A stretch of DNA of 23,564 bases from contig JAAYQB010000102.1 in NCBI GenBank assembly GCA_012519525.1, forward strand, positions 1-23,564, in the 5' to 3' direction. Below, one piece after another: positions 1 through 4,435 of this stretch (position 1 is the first letter of the stretch; every line of letters begins with the position of its first letter). Below the pieces are notes generated by a model that did not search any database, was not told the DNA's origin, and saw only the letters and a program-made list of their open reading frames with translations. Made by a program: the position numbers and the translations under genes. This DNA comes from Bacteroidales bacterium (GTDB taxonomy: Bacteria > Bacteroidota > Bacteroidia > Bacteroidales > WCHB1-69).

Positions 1-16
1 AAATTGTGTAAAACAC

Positions 17-46
17 TTGAAAGTTTCAAAAAAATCTTTAACTTTG
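17..46 (+). promoter_or_regulatory. Promoter of the RRM protein gene
   Basis: A TTG at 17-19 is followed, after 19 nt, by TAACTTTG at 39-46. This matches the Bacteroidota -33/-7 consensus (TTG or TTTG, then TAnnTTTG). Transcription would start near 52, giving a leader of about 85 nt before the ATG at 136. The -7 box lies inside a perfect 30-bp palindrome. The motif match is seen directly; promoter activity is inferred. Confidence 0.6.
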
Positions 47-61
47 CAAAGTTAAAGATTT
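32..61. repeat. Perfect 30-bp palindrome over the -7 box
   Basis: The half-site AAATCTTTAACTTTG (32-46) is followed immediately by its exact reverse complement (47-61), with no spacer. It covers the -7 box and the predicted start point. It is therefore better placed to be a protein-binding operator than an RNA hairpin, since the left half would not be transcribed. The symmetry also puts a second TAACTTTG on the minus strand. Confidence 0.6.
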
Positions 62-135
62 AAGTTCTTTGAAAAATAAAATATTAACAAATTAAAAAAA
101 CTGTCCTAATAAAAGGGGACACTTAATTAATCATA
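62..135 (+). promoter_or_regulatory. 5' leader with boxA-like motif and small hairpin
   Basis: The leader starts with AAGTTCTTTGAAA (62-74), which resembles the boxA-like GTTCTTTGA element I recall from Bacteroidota rRNA operons. The same 13 nt recur inside the tRNA cluster (17371-17383, minus). Near the start codon, TGTCC (102-106) can pair with GGACA (117-121). Positions 71-140 align with the leader of the minus-strand gene at 1175-1666. The function is unknown; antitermination or post-transcriptional control of the RNA-binding protein is an inference. Confidence 0.4.
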
Positions 136-456
136 ATGAACATTTTTATTGGAAGCTTACCTTATTCAATTAAGGAAAGCGATTTAAGAGAAGTATTCGA
201 AGAATACGGAGAAGTAGCATCAGCAAAGATCATCACAGATAAATTTACAGGCAGAAGCAAAGGCTTTGGCTTTGTAGAAATGAATAATGATGAAGAAGGC
301 AACCGTGCTATTGAAGAATTAAACGGAGCAGAAGTAGATCATCGTACTATCGTTGTAAACGAAGCTCGCGAAAGAACTGAAAATACCAGACAATCGTTTG
401 GTAACGGTAACGACAATAGAAGAAGAAGTAATTCGGGCGGAAATAGAAGTTATTAA
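136..456 (+). CDS. RRM-domain RNA-binding protein
   Basis: This is a 106-residue protein with one RNA recognition motif. RNP2 is IFIGSL at residues 3-8 and RNP1 is KGFGFVEM at 42-49, with two aromatic residues placed for base stacking. The domain ends near residue 80. A short basic tail rich in Asn, Gly and Arg follows (about 84-106), as in the small glycine-rich RRM proteins of cyanobacteria and Bacteroidota. The family binds single-stranded RNA and is thought to act as a post-transcriptional regulator in Bacteroidota, many of which lack Hfq. The ATG at 136 follows a long structured leader, and a terminator sits 20 bp past the stop, so the gene is probably monocistronic. The RNA targets cannot be read from the sequence. 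Confidence 0.93.
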   Translation: MNIFIGSLPYSIKESDLREVFEEYGEVASAKIITDKFTGRSKGFGFVEMNNDEEGNRAIEELNGAEVDHRTIVVNEARERTENTRQSFGNGNDNRRRSNSGGNRSY

Positions 457-475
457 TAGTTTTTTTGTAATCATA

Positions 476-507
476 AAATCACAATTTAAAATTGTGATTT
501 TTTTTTT
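476..507 (+). terminator. Rho-independent terminator of the RRM gene
   Basis: AAATCACAATTT (476-487) and its reverse complement (489-500) form an AT-rich stem, followed by an uninterrupted run of T to 507. It lies just after the RRM stop codon, and the T-run is on the + strand side. Confidence 0.8.
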
Positions 508-562
508 GCAAATTTTTATGAAAGGCTGATAAGCTTTTTTATAGTAAATTTGAGGAAAACAG

Positions 563-580
563 AAAAGTGTAAAGTGGGAC
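563..580. repeat. 3' flank repeat, copy 1
   Basis: An 18-bp sequence (AAAAGTGTAAAGTGGGAC on the + strand) directly follows the stop codon of the lipoprotein gene at 581-1054. It recurs with one mismatch at 1148-1165, just after the next minus-strand gene. It could be the edge of a duplicated cassette or a relic of a mobile-element end; neither is proven. Confidence 0.5.
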
Positions 581-1054
581 TTAGCCATCAGGGGGAATAT
601 AAAATAATCCTTTTATGTTGGGACTTAATACAATATGCCCTGTATGTTTAAAATCACCGTAATACCAAAATTTATAGTCTTCTATTTCTATGAAAAAGAG
701 AGGATCCCCTATAATATATATATCATTATTTTTAGTATTACTATCTCTATAATTATAATATGCATATATAATTAAAAGATATTTCTTTCCTTTTTTAATT
801 TTTTCACGTTCAAGTTTTTCACTTTTTAAAGAGATAAGGGTATAACTGTATTTTCCTTCATCTGTTAGATCAATAGCATAAGCTATTTTATTAATGCTTC
901 TTATTCTTTCTACTTTATATAAATGAGGAAGAGAATCAAATATTGGTAATCGGTATTTTAATGCTGCTATTTGTTTATCATTAATAGATGAACAACCAAC
1001 AAAAAGATAAAAGATTGTTATTGCTTCAAATAGTATTAATTTATTAATTTTCAT
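581..1054 (-). CDS. Putative lipoprotein of unknown function
   Basis: I do not recognise this family. From the ATG at 1054 the product is 157 residues. It begins with a basic n-region and hydrophobic stretch ending in FVGC, a plausible lipobox with Cys21 as the lipidated residue. The frame stays open to a TTG at 1102, but that region contains a TACTTTTG promoter box (1078-1085), so the longer start would lie upstream of transcription. An ATG at 1069 would be nearly leaderless. The mature part is rich in Lys, Ile and Tyr with no motif I can name. It shares its promoter sequence and 3' flank with the neighbouring gene at 1175-1666, although the two proteins are not alike. Confidence 0.6.
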   Translation of the reverse strand: MKINKLILFEAITIFYLFVGCSSINDKQIAALKYRLPIFDSLPHLYKVERIRSINKIAYAIDLTDEGKYSYTLISLKSEKLEREKIKKGKKYLLIIYAYYNYRDSNTKNNDIYIIGDPLFFIEIEDYKFWYYGDFKHTGHIVLSPNIKGLFYIPPDG

Positions 1055-1074
1055 TATGGCATTTATCATTCTTT

Positions 1075-1118
1075 TTGCAAAAGTATACTTTTTTTGTTTC
1101 AATCGATAAAAAATAAAG
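1075..1118 (-). promoter_or_regulatory. Promoter of the lipoprotein gene
   Basis: The minus strand reads GATTG, 14 nt, then TACTTTTG (1078-1085), followed by CAA. The TAnnTTTG match is good, but the spacer is shorter than the usual 17-20 nt. About 44 bp of this region is almost identical to the promoter of the gene at 1175-1666 (1768-1812), with about three differences. Confidence 0.45.
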
Positions 1119-1147
1119 GGATTTTGAGCGAGGTTTTTCTGTTTTTA

Positions 1148-1165
1148 AAAAGTGTAAGGTGGGAC
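1148..1165. repeat. 3' flank repeat, copy 2
   Basis: AAAAGTGTAAGGTGGGAC on the + strand lies 9 bp after the stop codon of the minus-strand gene at 1175-1666. It differs at one base from the copy at 563-580. Confidence 0.5.
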
Positions 1166-1174
1166 ACTACCATC

Positions 1175-1666
1175 CTACTCACAAACAATTATAACGGCTA
1201 TATCATTATCTGAGTCTATTGAAAAAGTAAGGTACCAAAGATCAACATCTTCTCTTACTTTATTGTTTTCGCATGTAATATTACAAATATAAATTATTTC
1301 AAAATAAACTGGTCCTTTGTATGATTCATTTGGCTTTCCTAATAAATTATAAATATATGAAGTATCTTTACCTGTAAAATCAATAGAATCCTGAATATAT
1401 ATTGCCGTTTCCATATTTCTATATCCAAGACAGCCATTCGTATCCAATCGCCAATTATAGAGTCTTTTAATCAAATCGTTAGAATCCTGAATATATGTTG
1501 CCGTTTCCATATTTCTATATCCAAGACAGCCATTCGTATCCAATCGCCAATTATGCAGCATTTTGGTTGTTGCTTGTTTTTTTTGCTGTGATTTTTGGTT
1601 TTGTATAGAATATCCACCTATACTAAAAAGAATTATTATAATTGAAATATGTATAAACTTTTTCAT
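1175..1666 (-). CDS. Secreted hypothetical protein with an internal duplication
   Basis: The product is 163 residues. Residues 1-20 form a signal peptide (MKKF start, long Ile-rich core). Residues 39-62 and 71-94 are near-identical repeats beginning NWRLDTNGCLGYRNMETA, with a period of 32 residues. After the second copy comes a segment with LLGKPNE (108-114), then an aromatic-rich strand region. The pattern of a short helix, LGxP, then Y/F-rich strands recalls BamE/SmpA-like small periplasmic domains. That is only a resemblance, and I do not assign a function. The first repeat is an extra in-frame copy, so a one-repeat ancestor of about 131 residues is likely. The ATG at 1666 gives a leader of about 98 nt from the promoter at 1770-1777. 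Confidence 0.7.
   Translation of the reverse strand: MKKFIHISIIIILFSIGGYSIQNQKSQQKKQATTKMLHNWRLDTNGCLGYRNMETATYIQDSNDLIKRLYNWRLDTNGCLGYRNMETAIYIQDSIDFTGKDTSYIYNLLGKPNESYKGPVYFEIIYICNITCENNKVREDVDLWYLTFSIDSDNDIAVIIVCE
1385..1554. repeat. Tandem duplication, 96-bp period, in coding sequence
   Basis: 74-bp units at 1385-1458 and 1481-1554 differ by a single base, which changes Ile to Thr. The spacing is 96 bp, exactly 32 codons, so the reading frame is kept. The near-identity points to a recent event or to ongoing homogenisation. Confidence 0.9.
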
Positions 1667-1690
1667 TTTCTAGTTAGTTATTGTTTTTTT

Positions 1691-1762
1691 TTGATTATGA
1701 TTCTTTCATTTAAGCGTCTCCCTATAGTAGGACAGTTTTTTTTGTTAATATTTTTATTTTTT
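1691..1762 (-). promoter_or_regulatory. Leader homologous to the RRM gene leader
   Basis: Read on the minus strand, this leader contains TATTAACAAA, then AAAAACTGTCCTA, a G-rich GGGAGAC segment, CTTAAAT and ATCATAAT. They occur in the same order and spacing as in the RRM leader at 71-140, with small indels. In the RRM gene the element runs directly into the ATG; here the equivalent codon is ATC and the real ATG is 25 nt further on. The similarity is seen directly; its origin (duplication or a shared regulatory element) is inferred. Confidence 0.55.
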
Positions 1763-1767
1763 AATGT

Positions 1768-1812
1768 TGCAAAAGTATACTTTTATTTGTTTCAATCAAT
1801 AAAAAATAAATA
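1768..1812 (-). promoter_or_regulatory. Promoter of the secreted repeat protein gene
   Basis: TACTTTTG at 1770-1777 on the minus strand is preceded by a GATTGAAACAAA-type upstream segment almost identical to the one before the lipoprotein gene (1075-1118). The TTG-to-box spacer is about 15 nt. Confidence 0.45.
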
Positions 1813-1826
1813 TTTACCCTTCTTTT

Positions 1827-1959
1827 ATTTTTTTACCGCAGAGTTCCCAAAGGATTCCCAAAGGACGCAGAGGATTTCGTTAGGAAATTTTCCACTAACT
1901 ATTGATATTAATGTATAATAGTGTGTCAAGTTTTTCGGGTGCGACAACCCCACCCCAGC
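1827..1959. repeat. Direct repeat A, copy 1 (133 bp)
   Basis: This 133-bp unit starts with a T-run and ACCGCAGAG and contains two tandem TTCCCAAAGGA units. It ends in the first bases of a GC-rich palindrome. It matches 2196-2328 at about 95% (I count about six differences). Its translations do not resemble a protein, so I read it as a non-coding intergenic repeat. Confidence 0.85.
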
Positions 1960-1994
1960 CCTCCCCAAGTGGGGAGGGAGTATTGATTGTCAGT
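1948..1994. repeat. GC-rich palindromic repeat C, copy 1
   Basis: CCCCACCCCAGC leads into CCCTCCCCAAGTGGGGAGGG, a near-perfect palindrome, then TATTGATTGTCAGT (1981-1994). The same arrangement with the same tail is found at 2361-2406. The base composition is far above the local average. Related GC-rich palindromes are common between Bacteroidota genes. Confidence 0.8.
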
Positions 1995-2108
1995 TGATTG
2001 TGGGTTTATTGCGTTGTGTATTACAATTAAATTTTATTGATTTAGAAAAATGGTTGTTTTTTTTTGTAATTATCTCACTTTTAAACACTTTGAAAATTTT
2101 CCCCCTTG

Positions 2109-2187
2109 GGGGAGATTTAGAGGGGTAAGGACGCTGAGGTTCTCGAAGCGTCAATTCGTAATTTTTAATTGTTAATTCGTAATTGTT
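2109..2187. repeat. Direct repeat B, copy 1 (79 bp)
   Basis: This unit begins GGGGAGATTTAGAGGGG and holds a stem-loop at 2130-2152 (GACGCT...AGCGTC arms with an inner GAG/CTC pairing). It ends in an AT-rich stretch with repeated TTCGTAATT units. The copy at 3043-3121 differs at only a few positions. The inner element resembles the widespread GCTTCGA...CTCAGC family of intergenic repeats. Confidence 0.85.
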
Positions 2188-2195
2188 TATTCTAA

Positions 2196-2328
2196 ATTTT
2201 TTTACCGCAGAGTTCCCAAAGGATTCCCAAAGGACGCAGAGGATTTCGTTAGGAAATTTTCCACTAATTATTGATACTAATGTATAATAATGTGTCAAGT
2301 TTTTCGGACGCGACAACCCCACCTCAGC
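2196..2328. repeat. Direct repeat A, copy 2 (133 bp)
   Basis: This is the second copy of the 1827-1959 unit, in the same orientation and 369 bp away. Here it directly follows repeat B, so B and A form one block (2109-2328). Confidence 0.85.
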
Positions 2329-2360
2329 TTCCCCGTTTTACCCCACCCTTACCCTCAATA

Positions 2361-2406
2361 CCCCACCCCAACCCTCCCCAAGTGGGGAGGGGTATTGATT
2401 GTCAGT
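2361..2406. repeat. GC-rich palindromic repeat C, copy 2
   Basis: It has the same palindrome core as copy 1 (CCCTCCCCAAGTGGGGAGGG) and the same TATTGATTGTCAGT tail at 2393-2406. It is preceded by degenerate CCCCACCC segments from 2341. Confidence 0.8.
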
Positions 2407-2444
2407 GTATTACAAAGTTTGTTACATTGTAGTAACTTTGGTTA

Positions 2445-2473
2445 CTGAGCGAAGTTGAAGTAGTCGAAGCGTC
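2445..2473. repeat. Degenerate CTGAGCGAAG...TCGAAGCG element
   Basis: This short element combines CTGAGCGAAGTTGAAG with GTCGAAGCGTC. It resembles the stem-loop inside repeat B and known intergenic repeats that pair GCTTCGA with CTCAGC. It is a single copy here and is called on similarity alone. Confidence 0.4.
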
Positions 2474-2506
2474 GGTGGTTTCATAACCTCTCCCTTGTCC
2501 TTATTA

Positions 2507-2539
2507 CCCCACCCCGGCCCTCCCCAAGTGGGGAGGGGG
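2507..2539. repeat. GC-rich palindromic repeat C, copy 3 (left flank of DUF559 gene)
   Basis: CCCCACCCCGG leads into the same CCCTCCCCAAGTGGGGAGGG core. It lies 39 bp past the stop codon of the DUF559 gene. An inverted relative lies on the other side of that gene (3010-3047). Confidence 0.8.
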
Positions 2540-2578
2540 TGTGATAGTGTGTGTTGTATTGAATTTATTCTTAATACT

Positions 2579-2968
2579 TTATGTTTTACAATTTATTGCT
2601 TTTTCTATTTGATAAAGCACCTTATCTATTTCATTAAAAATTTCTTCGTTACTAAAACGTATCACTTTTATCCCAAATTCTTTTATGATTTTTTCTCTTT
2701 CTATATCCCTTTCTTTTACTGTTATTTCCTCATGTACTCTACCATCTAATTCTATGACTAATTTCGCTTTATAACAAAAGAAATCAGCTATAAATCTATG
2801 TATTGGATGCTGCCTGCGAAAATAAAAGCCATTTATTTGTTTATTTTTTAAGTGCTTCCATAATTCTTGTTCCGCTTTTGTTGAATTTTTTCTTAACTCT
2901 TTCGCTAACTTAAATATTTCGGAAGGTGCTCCATAAAAAAAACTTGCCTCAATTGTTTTTCTTCTCAT
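2579..2968 (-). CDS. DUF559 (Vsr-like) endonuclease-domain protein
   Basis: This 129-residue protein has a full DUF559 domain. It shows LAKELRKNSTKAEQELWKHL (21-40), FRRQHPI (50-56), the core FIADFFC...AKLVIELDGRVH (59-79), and GIKVIRFSNEEI (99-110). Asp62, Glu73 and Asp75 are the likely metal-binding residues of a PD-(D/E)XK-type nuclease fold related to Vsr mismatch endonucleases and restriction enzymes. The biological role of DUF559 proteins is not established. The length is typical and the gene looks intact. No methylase or partner gene is adjacent. It stands alone between inverted GC-rich palindromes, inside a field of repeats, which suggests a link between the nuclease and repeat spread. 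I saw no clear promoter box upstream of the ATG at 2968. Confidence 0.88.
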   Translation of the reverse strand: MRRKTIEASFFYGAPSEIFKLAKELRKNSTKAEQELWKHLKNKQINGFYFRRQHPIHRFIADFFCYKAKLVIELDGRVHEEITVKERDIEREKIIKEFGIKVIRFSNEEIFNEIDKVLYQIEKAINCKT

Positions 2969-3009
2969 ATTTATTTATTATAACTATTTTACTTTCAATA
3001 CTTTTTTAA

Positions 3010-3047
3010 CTCCTCCCCATTTGGGGAGGCTGGGAGGGGTTTGGGGA
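3010..3047. repeat. Inverted GC-rich palindrome (right flank of DUF559 gene)
   Basis: CTCCTCCCCATTTGGGGAGG followed by CTGGGAGGGG is an inverted, diverged relative of the repeat C copies to the left. It places the palindromic part nearer the DUF559 gene on both sides. It runs into repeat B copy 2. Confidence 0.7.
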
Positions 3048-3121
3048 GATTTAGAGGGGTAAGGACGCTGAGGTTCTCGAAGCGTCAATTCGTAATTTTT
3101 AATTGTCCATTCGTAATTGTT
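3043..3121. repeat. Direct repeat B, copy 2 (79 bp)
   Basis: This is the second copy of 2109-2187, in the same orientation. It ends 5 bp from the stop codon of the YitT-family gene (3127), so it occupies that gene's 3' untranslated region. The stem-loop is at 3064-3086. Confidence 0.85.
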
Positions 3122-3126
3122 AATTA

Positions 3127-4059
3127 TTACTCGGTGGCTTTAGCTTTTAACGAAGCAAATCCTTCGCCGAAAATTTCGCTTGCTTCAATAATAGACATAA
3201 AAGCATTAGGGTCTATTTCATGAACAATATGAATGAGTTGAGGTAGTTGTTTTTTAGATAGAGTAGTAAAAATAATCTTTTTATCGCTATTACTATACAT
3301 TCCTTTTCCGTTAAAAAAGGTGCCGCCTCTATCCAAATCTTTTAGAATGCGGTCTTTGATTTCTTCGTGTTTATCAGAGATAATAAAAACGGCTTTTCCC
3401 GAGCTAAAGCCTAAAATAGTTTTATCAACTACTAATCCTGTTACATAAATAACCAACCAAGAATAGAGCGGAATGGTCCAGTCTTCGAAAGCGATTAAAG
3501 CGCCAAGTACGATAAAAGAATCGACGAAAATAAGTATTGTTCCTAATCGTAAGTGTTTGAAGTATTTGTTAATTATCATGGCAATGATATCGGTTCCGCC
3601 GGAAGTAGATCTGGTTTTAAAAATAAGTCCTAATCCGAGTCCTAATAAGACGCCGCCGCACAATGCGATAATAAAATTGGCTGCGGGGTCGGCTATGGAT
3701 GGGTCTGCAGCTGAAGGAATAAGAGGTGCATAACCATAAATATTTTCGAGTAAGGTAATAAAACCGGATAAGGAAAATATACCGATTAAAGTTTTCCATC
3801 CGAATTTTGGTCCTAACCATAAAGTTCCGATAAGGAGTAGGGGAATATCTAAGGCTATGCCCGATAAACCGATAGGAAAATCGAAAAGATGGTGCAGGAT
3901 AATGGCTATTCCATAAACACCGCCGGGAGCGAGTTTTAAAGGGGAAATAAAAATAACAAAACTTACTGCCATTAAAAAAGTTCCTGTTATGATTAATCCG
4001 TAAGTTTTAACTAATTCTTTTGGTGATAATTTTTCTTTTACCGATAAAAAAGCCTTCAT
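3127..4059 (-). CDS. YitT-family membrane protein (DUF2179)
   Basis: The 310-residue protein has about six or seven hydrophobic helices (roughly 19-39, 46-60, 67-83, 90-106, 127-147, 172-190, 198-215). A soluble C-terminal DUF2179 domain follows (about 222-303). Family signatures include FISPLKLAPGGVYGIA (37-52), the Gly-rich helix 135-145 and STSGGTDIIA (151-160). YitT/YpjC proteins are found across Firmicutes and Bacteroidota, and their transport substrate is unknown. The length is normal. The ATG at 4059 lies 15 nt after the terminator of the rpoC-DUF3467 transcript. The gene therefore needs either readthrough or a promoter I could not see. The 3' end abuts intergenic repeat B. Confidence 0.9.
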   Translation of the reverse strand: MKAFLSVKEKLSPKELVKTYGLIITGTFLMAVSFVIFISPLKLAPGGVYGIAIILHHLFDFPIGLSGIALDIPLLLIGTLWLGPKFGWKTLIGIFSLSGFITLLENIYGYAPLIPSAADPSIADPAANFIIALCGGVLLGLGLGLIFKTRSTSGGTDIIAMIINKYFKHLRLGTILIFVDSFIVLGALIAFEDWTIPLYSWLVIYVTGLVVDKTILGFSSGKAVFIISDKHEEIKDRILKDLDRGGTFFNGKGMYSNSDKKIIFTTLSKKQLPQLIHIVHEIDPNAFMSIIEASEIFGEGFASLKAKATE

Positions 4060-4073
4060 ATTTTTCTACAATA

Positions 4074-4106
4074 AGAAAAAAAGAGATACATTATTGCATC
4101 TCTTTT
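4074..4106 (-). terminator. Terminator of the rpoBC-DUF3467 transcript
   Basis: AAAAGAGAT (4079-4087) pairs with ATCTCTTTT (4098-4106) around a 10-nt loop. On the minus strand the stem is followed by a T-rich tract (TTTTTTTCTTAT). It lies 17 bp past the DUF3467 stop, at the end of the long core operon. Confidence 0.8.
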
Positions 4107-4122
4107 AATTTTTATAATTAGA

Positions 4123-4434
4123 CTATGCTTCACCTTGATTTTTAACCATTTGAATGGGAACACCTTTCATAGGGTCAAAATCGCTTATTTTGCCGTGAAA
4201 AGATTCGAAGCGTTTAATATTGTCATCTAATGCCAACAATAATCGTTTTGCGTGCTGAGGCGTCAGTATAATACGCGATTTTACTTTTCCTTTTGGCACT
4301 CCCGGCATTAAAGCGACAAAATCGATAATAAATTCCGAATTTGAATGAGTGATGATTGCTAAATTTGAATAAGTTCCTTCAGCTACTTCGTCACTTAATG
4401 CAATGTCTATTTTTTGTTCTTGATTTTGTTCCAT
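4123..4434 (-). CDS. DUF3467-domain protein coupled to rpoC
   Basis: This is a 103-residue cytoplasmic protein of the DUF3467 family. The domain covers most of the length, with SNLAIITHSNSEFIIDF (24-40), PGVPKGKVKSRIILTPQHAK (45-64) and a C-terminal helix around LLLALDDNIKRFE (66-78). Only 1 nt separates the rpoC stop codon from its ATG (TAA, A, ATG), so translational coupling is likely. The family often sits next to rpoC in Bacteroidota, but its function is unknown to me. A role linked to RNA polymerase is inferred only from position. A strong terminator follows. Confidence 0.88.
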   Translation of the reverse strand: MEQNQEQKIDIALSDEVAEGTYSNLAIITHSNSEFIIDFVALMPGVPKGKVKSRIILTPQHAKRLLLALDDNIKRFESFHGKISDFDPMKGVPIQMVKNQGEA

Positions 4435-4435
4435 T

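Noticed and set aside
1055..1102. TTG start for the lipoprotein gene
   Set aside because: This extension contains the promoter -7 box, and the signal peptide begins at the ATG at 1054.
1649..1918. Open frame of 89 codons on the + strand with a hydrophobic start
   Set aside because: It lies antisense to the promoter and leader of the gene at 1175-1666 and runs into repeat A. The hydrophobicity comes from T-rich DNA.
1990..2322. 110-codon minus-strand open frame
   Set aside because: Its translation is only that of intergenic repeats A and B (for example INNYELTIKNYELTLRE), a common artefact in Bacteroidota.
2495..2749. + strand open frame starting in the GC-rich palindrome
   Set aside because: It is antisense to the DUF559 coding sequence, and its start is translated repeat C.
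1827..3121. CRISPR array or complete insertion sequence
   Set aside because: Repeats are few, long and unevenly spaced, with no cas genes. No transposase is present; the only gene is a DUF559 nuclease.
3617..3820. 67-codon minus-strand frame inside the YitT gene
   Set aside because: It is an alternative frame of a well-supported membrane protein gene, with no motif of its own.
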